Assembly: GCF_025698545.1 (NCBI RefSeq)
Contig: NC_068567.1
Span: 8,618,001 to 8,682,000 of the forward strand
Source: Gossypium raimondii
Lineage: Eukaryota; Streptophyta; Magnoliopsida; Malvales; Malvaceae
Direction of reading: 5' to 3'
DNA: 64,000 bases
Below, piece by piece: positions 60,061-64,000 of this stretch. Position 1 is the first letter of the stretch, and each line of letters opens with the position of its first letter. The translations under genes and the position numbers were made by a program. The notes below the pieces were generated by a model. The model did no database searches. It had not been told where the DNA came from and saw only the letters and a list, made by a program, of their open reading frames with translations.

Positions 60061-63000
60061 TATTTTTTCTCGTGAATGTTGTAAATTTATTTGATGCGGT
60101 GATATTATATATATACATTGACATTGTCTGCGAAACTACAGGACAATATTATACATTTTCTCATTATTTTCAATAAGCAAAAACTTGTACTCAATTATAC
60201 AAAAAAAGTGTCCAGATATACATGACAAATTATAACCTTTTTCTTAAATCATATAAAATTATTTGATAAAATTAACAGGAAAAATAAGTTTATCTCAAAA
60301 CTGGAAATACATATTTTGGAAATTAGGAATTTTGAAGTAATTAAATTACAATAGAGGGATTAAATTTATAAAAGAAAATATATAATAATAAATTTAGCTT
60401 TTAACATTTATTTCTTTTATCACTTTAAAATTTATTTATTTTAATCACTTTAGCTCTTAATTACCTTTAAGCTTTAGTTGAATCAGGGTTTTAGATTAAA
60501 AGTTCAATGGACCTTTAAAATTCAAAGAAATTATTAAAAGTTATTATAACATTAACTAAAATCTAAAATTTATATAAATATTTAAAATGATCTATATTAA
60601 CAATAAAACACACATAAATTATCATAAAAGCTATCATGCTAATATCGTTAAAGTTTTAATAGTTTAGCTAATTTCCACTTATAAAAACTAAAATAAAAGA
60701 ATGATCACGAACGCACGAGTACTGAGCCCAAAAGTTCATTACGGTTCAAATGGTACCGGATTTACAAAAACTAAATTTATATTTAGGCGATATTTATAAT
60801 ACAAGGACTTCATCTAGAATTTGAGCTTAAAAATAAGCTAAGACAAGATAAGGTTTTCGGTGAATATTTATATAATATGATTGGACACCTCATGATCGAA
60901 CTATTTAAACTTTTACTAAACCTTAGAACTACATCATAATATTTGTTGACAAATGACAATCATGACGAGGACATTGTCATTAATGAGTACACAGGTGGCA
61001 TGAACATACAGGTGGATTGAGAAGCGTTTGTCTTTTGATTCATATGCATAATGGTTATGCCATCTATAATTTAAGATTGATTTCATTATAATAATATTTT
61101 TATTGAAATGATAACAATGATAGCTTAATTTTATTACTTTCAAATATTACTCCAAAGTCCAATAGCATTAAGATAAGTCAAAATAAATATTTTGAGTATT
61201 AGTTTAATAGACATTAATATTATTATTAATGTAGAAAGATATAAATTTGAGTACAATGAAATGTATTATCCTCCTATTTATGGGTTAGAGTGGGTGTAGA
61301 TAATTCTAGGCATTATATTAAAAATAACAAATATGATCGAACTTATAATAAAATTACTAAAAAACTCTTAATAGAAAATTATATGATATTTGTAAAAGAA
61401 AAAGACAATATTTCATTCAAACATAAGGCTCCTATTAAATTCAATTTTAGTTTAAATTATGAACCACTCCATTTTTTTCAATATTTATTAGATTATGACA
61501 CATCGTGGTATAGATAAAATATTAGAGTAAATTACATTTAAGGTTACTAAATTATTAGTATATATTTTGATCATTTAACTGGTTACTAAACTATTCGAAA
61601 GTTTTCGTTTAAGTTATTGAATTATTTGAAAGTTTTTATTTATTTCATTGAGCTGTTAAGTTTCTTTTTAAAAAAGTTCGACTAGTAAGTTTCAAGCAAT
61701 GATTCAATGATTGGTATGATGGATCAGTCCACATCAATGAGTAGAAAAATGTATCTTAGATCTATGTTGGTTTGACGGTCAATGTCAGAGACAGGATAAG
61801 GAAATTGTTTGGATTTTGGTTCGCAGATTTGTGATGTTCAAAGTTATTTCATGAAAAAAAAAACTTAATTGTAGAATAGAAGGGGAATGAGAGCTTTCGA
61901 TTGGTACAAGTGATTAGAAAGACCATACAACAACAATTTTAACAACCCAATGACTTAATTGAAGACATTTGAATAATTCAATAATCATTCAATAACTTTT
62001 AAAGTTGTGTGATCAAACGTAAAATTATTAATAATTTACTGACCTTAAGTGTAATTTATCCAAATATTATATAAAAATATATTTATAAAAAACAAAAAAA
62101 AACGAGTGCTTGAAATTGTAAAATTGAGGCTCGGTTGGGTACTTTTCTAGATCTTTTATGAATTCTTAAATTAATTTTATAAATTTTATATAAAAATATA
62201 AAAAATAAAACAAATTTATAATAATATTTTTATTTTGTAAAAAGAAATAATTTTGTTGTCTTTGTTAACACTATTTTAATAATGAATAAATGCATTGTGG
62301 TTGTCAAAGAAAGGGTCTGGAAGTTTTCATTTTCCATTCATAGCAAGCAACTGATGTAATTAATGTGTTCTCTTTGAAAATTGAAATGTGGGTTCCAAAA
62401 TATTTTTAACCTCTCAAAATATCATTGCAAAATTATTATTATTTAAAAAAAGAGTATATTTAACACGATATCTACAGTGACGTACGATTAAGACGTAATT
62501 GAGTTGAATCCAGCTAAAATTAAAGAGGTTCAAGCTTGGGGCGATTTATCACTGATTTTTTTTTTAATTTGAGAATACATAATGTTATTTTAAAATTTAC
62601 TCGTATATATTGTTTTTAAAAGAGAAGAGTTTTTTATTGACGTGATAGTAAAACAAATCTTGTAAGACATATTTTCATTTTTTCTTTTAAAATTTATCTT
62701 ACAGAACATATTTTTACTACCACAATAAAATTGTAAGCTATAGAAAAATAAACATAGAGCCAACTATATAAATTATAAATTAATGTTGTTTCATGTTCTT
62801 CATTTTTGTGTTTAATTTTTATATATTTAAATAGATAAAATAATAATATATCAAGTAAATATCTTTAAATTTTTTTAATCAGAAACTATTCAAACCCACA
62901 TTCTATAATTTTTTAATTTATAAATACGTGAAGCATAAATTAAAAATATAAATTAAGAATTTACATATAATATATGTAAAACAAGACTCGAATTTAATAT

Positions 63001-63229
63001 TTTAAAAGCTTTCAAGACTTTAATCTTGCTATTAATATAATGTGCCATTAATTTTATTTTATTTTTTAAAATTATTGTTAATAATAATTTTATTTTGTTT
63101 TTATCTTTTATTTTATTTTATGTTTTAATATTTTTATGTAAATATATGCTAAATACTTTAATATTAACTTAATTATAAGATCAAATTTGTAATGAATTCT
63201 TTTTCTTTATTTCTATATTTTTATGTATA
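60061..63229. other. gene-free AT-rich region
   Basis: No gene or well-defined element. Positions 61530-62060 contain a loosely palindromic dispersed repeat ('aggttactaaattatt..actattcgaaagtttt' versus 'taaagttgtgtgatcaaacg...taatttactgaccttaagt') of the 'no restriction on cover' AT-rich type. Confidence 0.5.
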
Positions 63230-63480
63230 TATTGACAATGTTATTGATTGAGTTGATGTTACTAGTTAACTCGACATAAAATCAAGATTGATGATAATAT
63301 CGTGATAAATAATTATAGTGTATTTAATATTTTTAATTTGATATATTTATGTATTTAAAATTTATTTTACTCATAATTTCATATAATTTTTATTTTAATA
63401 TGGTACATATTGCATATATTATTACTAATTAATTTTAAAATATATGTTTAATTATTTATTATATCTTATTTTTATAAGAA
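63230..63480 (+). mobile_element. Helitron-like repeat fragment
   Basis: Matches 24690-24940 ('atgttattgattgagttg', 'agttaactcgacat', 'tttaatttgatatatttatgt', 'taatatggtacatattgcatat') but lacks the terminal hairpin and CTAG. Confidence 0.4.
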
Positions 63481-63699
63481 GAAATTTTTATTTTTTATTT
63501 ATAAAAAAATAAATACGGATATATAAAAAAAAATTGAATGGAGATCAGCTTACAGCCGCTACTAAGTGTTTGCAACATGCATAAATGACAGATCTGCCAA
63601 AGAAGAACCAAACAATTTTCCTCTTTGAATAAACCAAATACGAAGAGAAAGTAAAACGCTCTGCTTCTGGCTGCAGAGAAAAAGTAAAAAAAATCCAAT

Positions 63700-63858
63700 A
63701 TTTTTCCCCTTTCCCCAGAAACTTAAGGAAACTTCAAACTTGCCTCTTTTAAGGAGCAAGTGCTAAGCAGATCAAGTTTCATTTTCTTGGAAATTTCAGT
63801 TTTTCCTTTTCTGTTTCTTCTACAGAAGCAAAGTTGATTCAGTCATCAAGCAAAACAG
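63700..63858 (+). promoter_or_regulatory. possible 5' leader exon of a gene starting at the right edge
   Basis: A GC-richer, C/T-rich stretch with no AUG ends in a good donor (AAAACAG|GTATGA at 63858/63859), like a non-coding first exon. The following sequence is T-rich like an intron. The gene body would lie beyond 64000. Confidence 0.3.
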
Positions 63859-63975
63859 GTATGAATCTCTTCGATTCTTTATTTTCATTTTTCTTAACAT
63901 TTGATTCACTCATTACATAGCAGTCACACACTGCTTGTTCTTCTGCAAATGAAATCTAACATTGTATTTCAAATG

Positions 63976-64000
63976 TATATATATATATATATACGTATAT
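63976..64000. repeat. (TA)n-rich microsatellite at the window end
   Basis: Alternating TA interrupted once by cg; it continues to the edge. Confidence 0.7.

Noticed and set aside
61290..61517. 75-codon AT-rich frame
   Set aside because: Lysine/asparagine-rich composition expected from AT-rich DNA; no domain or splice context.
1..64000. CRISPR arrays, tRNA and rRNA genes
   Set aside because: No regularly spaced repeat-spacer array was seen, and no tRNA (B-box type) or rRNA sequence was recognised on reading. A tRNAscan-type search would be decisive.

Overview
This window is plant nuclear DNA from a eudicot, most likely cotton (Gossypium) or a close Malvaceae relative. The evidence is small-exon GT-AG genes of plant families, very AT-rich intergenic DNA, and dispersed repeats that I recognise from memory as cotton-type: long LTRs beginning TGTAACACCCC, MULEs carrying a plant mobile domain gene, and 'gtccctgtactt' repeats. 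The species call is inference. I saw no bacterial, organellar or viral gene cluster.

Genes. Six host genes could be rebuilt exon by exon with consistent splice phases. (1) The 5' part of a tRNA pseudouridine synthase of the PUS3/DEG1 type (minus, 307-3610, running off the left edge). (2) A four-MA3-domain translation regulatory factor, MRF/PDCD4-like (plus, 10781-13364). (3) A Rab7-type GTPase of the RABG3 group (plus, 18343-20346). (4) A secreted laccase-family protein whose trinuclear copper site has lost one histidine from each of its three coppers (minus, 20939-23429). (5) An MRNIP-like zinc-ribbon protein with a GC-AG first intron (minus, 38018-39379). (6) An S1-domain chloroplast RNA-binding protein of the RLSB/PDE338 type (minus, 41053-44965). 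A transcribed leader of a seventh gene may begin at the right edge. These are independent housekeeping or cell-biology genes with no operon-like relationship.

Repeats. The spaces between genes are transposon graveyards. 3.7-9.7 kb holds old dispersed repeats, an LTR-like fragment, a Helitron-like 3' end and a 625-bp hAT element with an 8-bp target duplication. 14.5 kb has a GC-rich 428-bp hAT MITE. 24-25 kb has a PIF/Harbinger-like MITE and a Helitron 3' terminus. 25.3-33.6 kb is a nest of LTR sequence that includes a complete 3,052-bp solo LTR with a 5-bp duplication. 34-36.8 kb has a truncated hAT-like element and a direct-repeat array. 46.1 kb and 50.0 kb have further MITEs.

The most structured region is 51.0-60.1 kb. 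A hAT-like element appears split into two halves. Between the halves lie an LTR fragment and an internally deleted LINE, and the LINE's endonuclease codons are interrupted by a 6.9-kb Mutator-like element (MULE). That MULE has about 220-bp terminal inverted repeats, an 8-10 bp target duplication, a decayed MURA transposase on one strand and a decayed plant mobile domain (MAIN/PP7-long-form-like) gene converging on it from the other strand. Its recognisable nonsense codons are TAG or TAA, as expected from C-to-T decay of methylated CAG/CAA codons.

The best leads are the laccase with an intact type 1 copper site but a depleted trinuclear site, and the two-gene MULE carrying a plant mobile domain protein.
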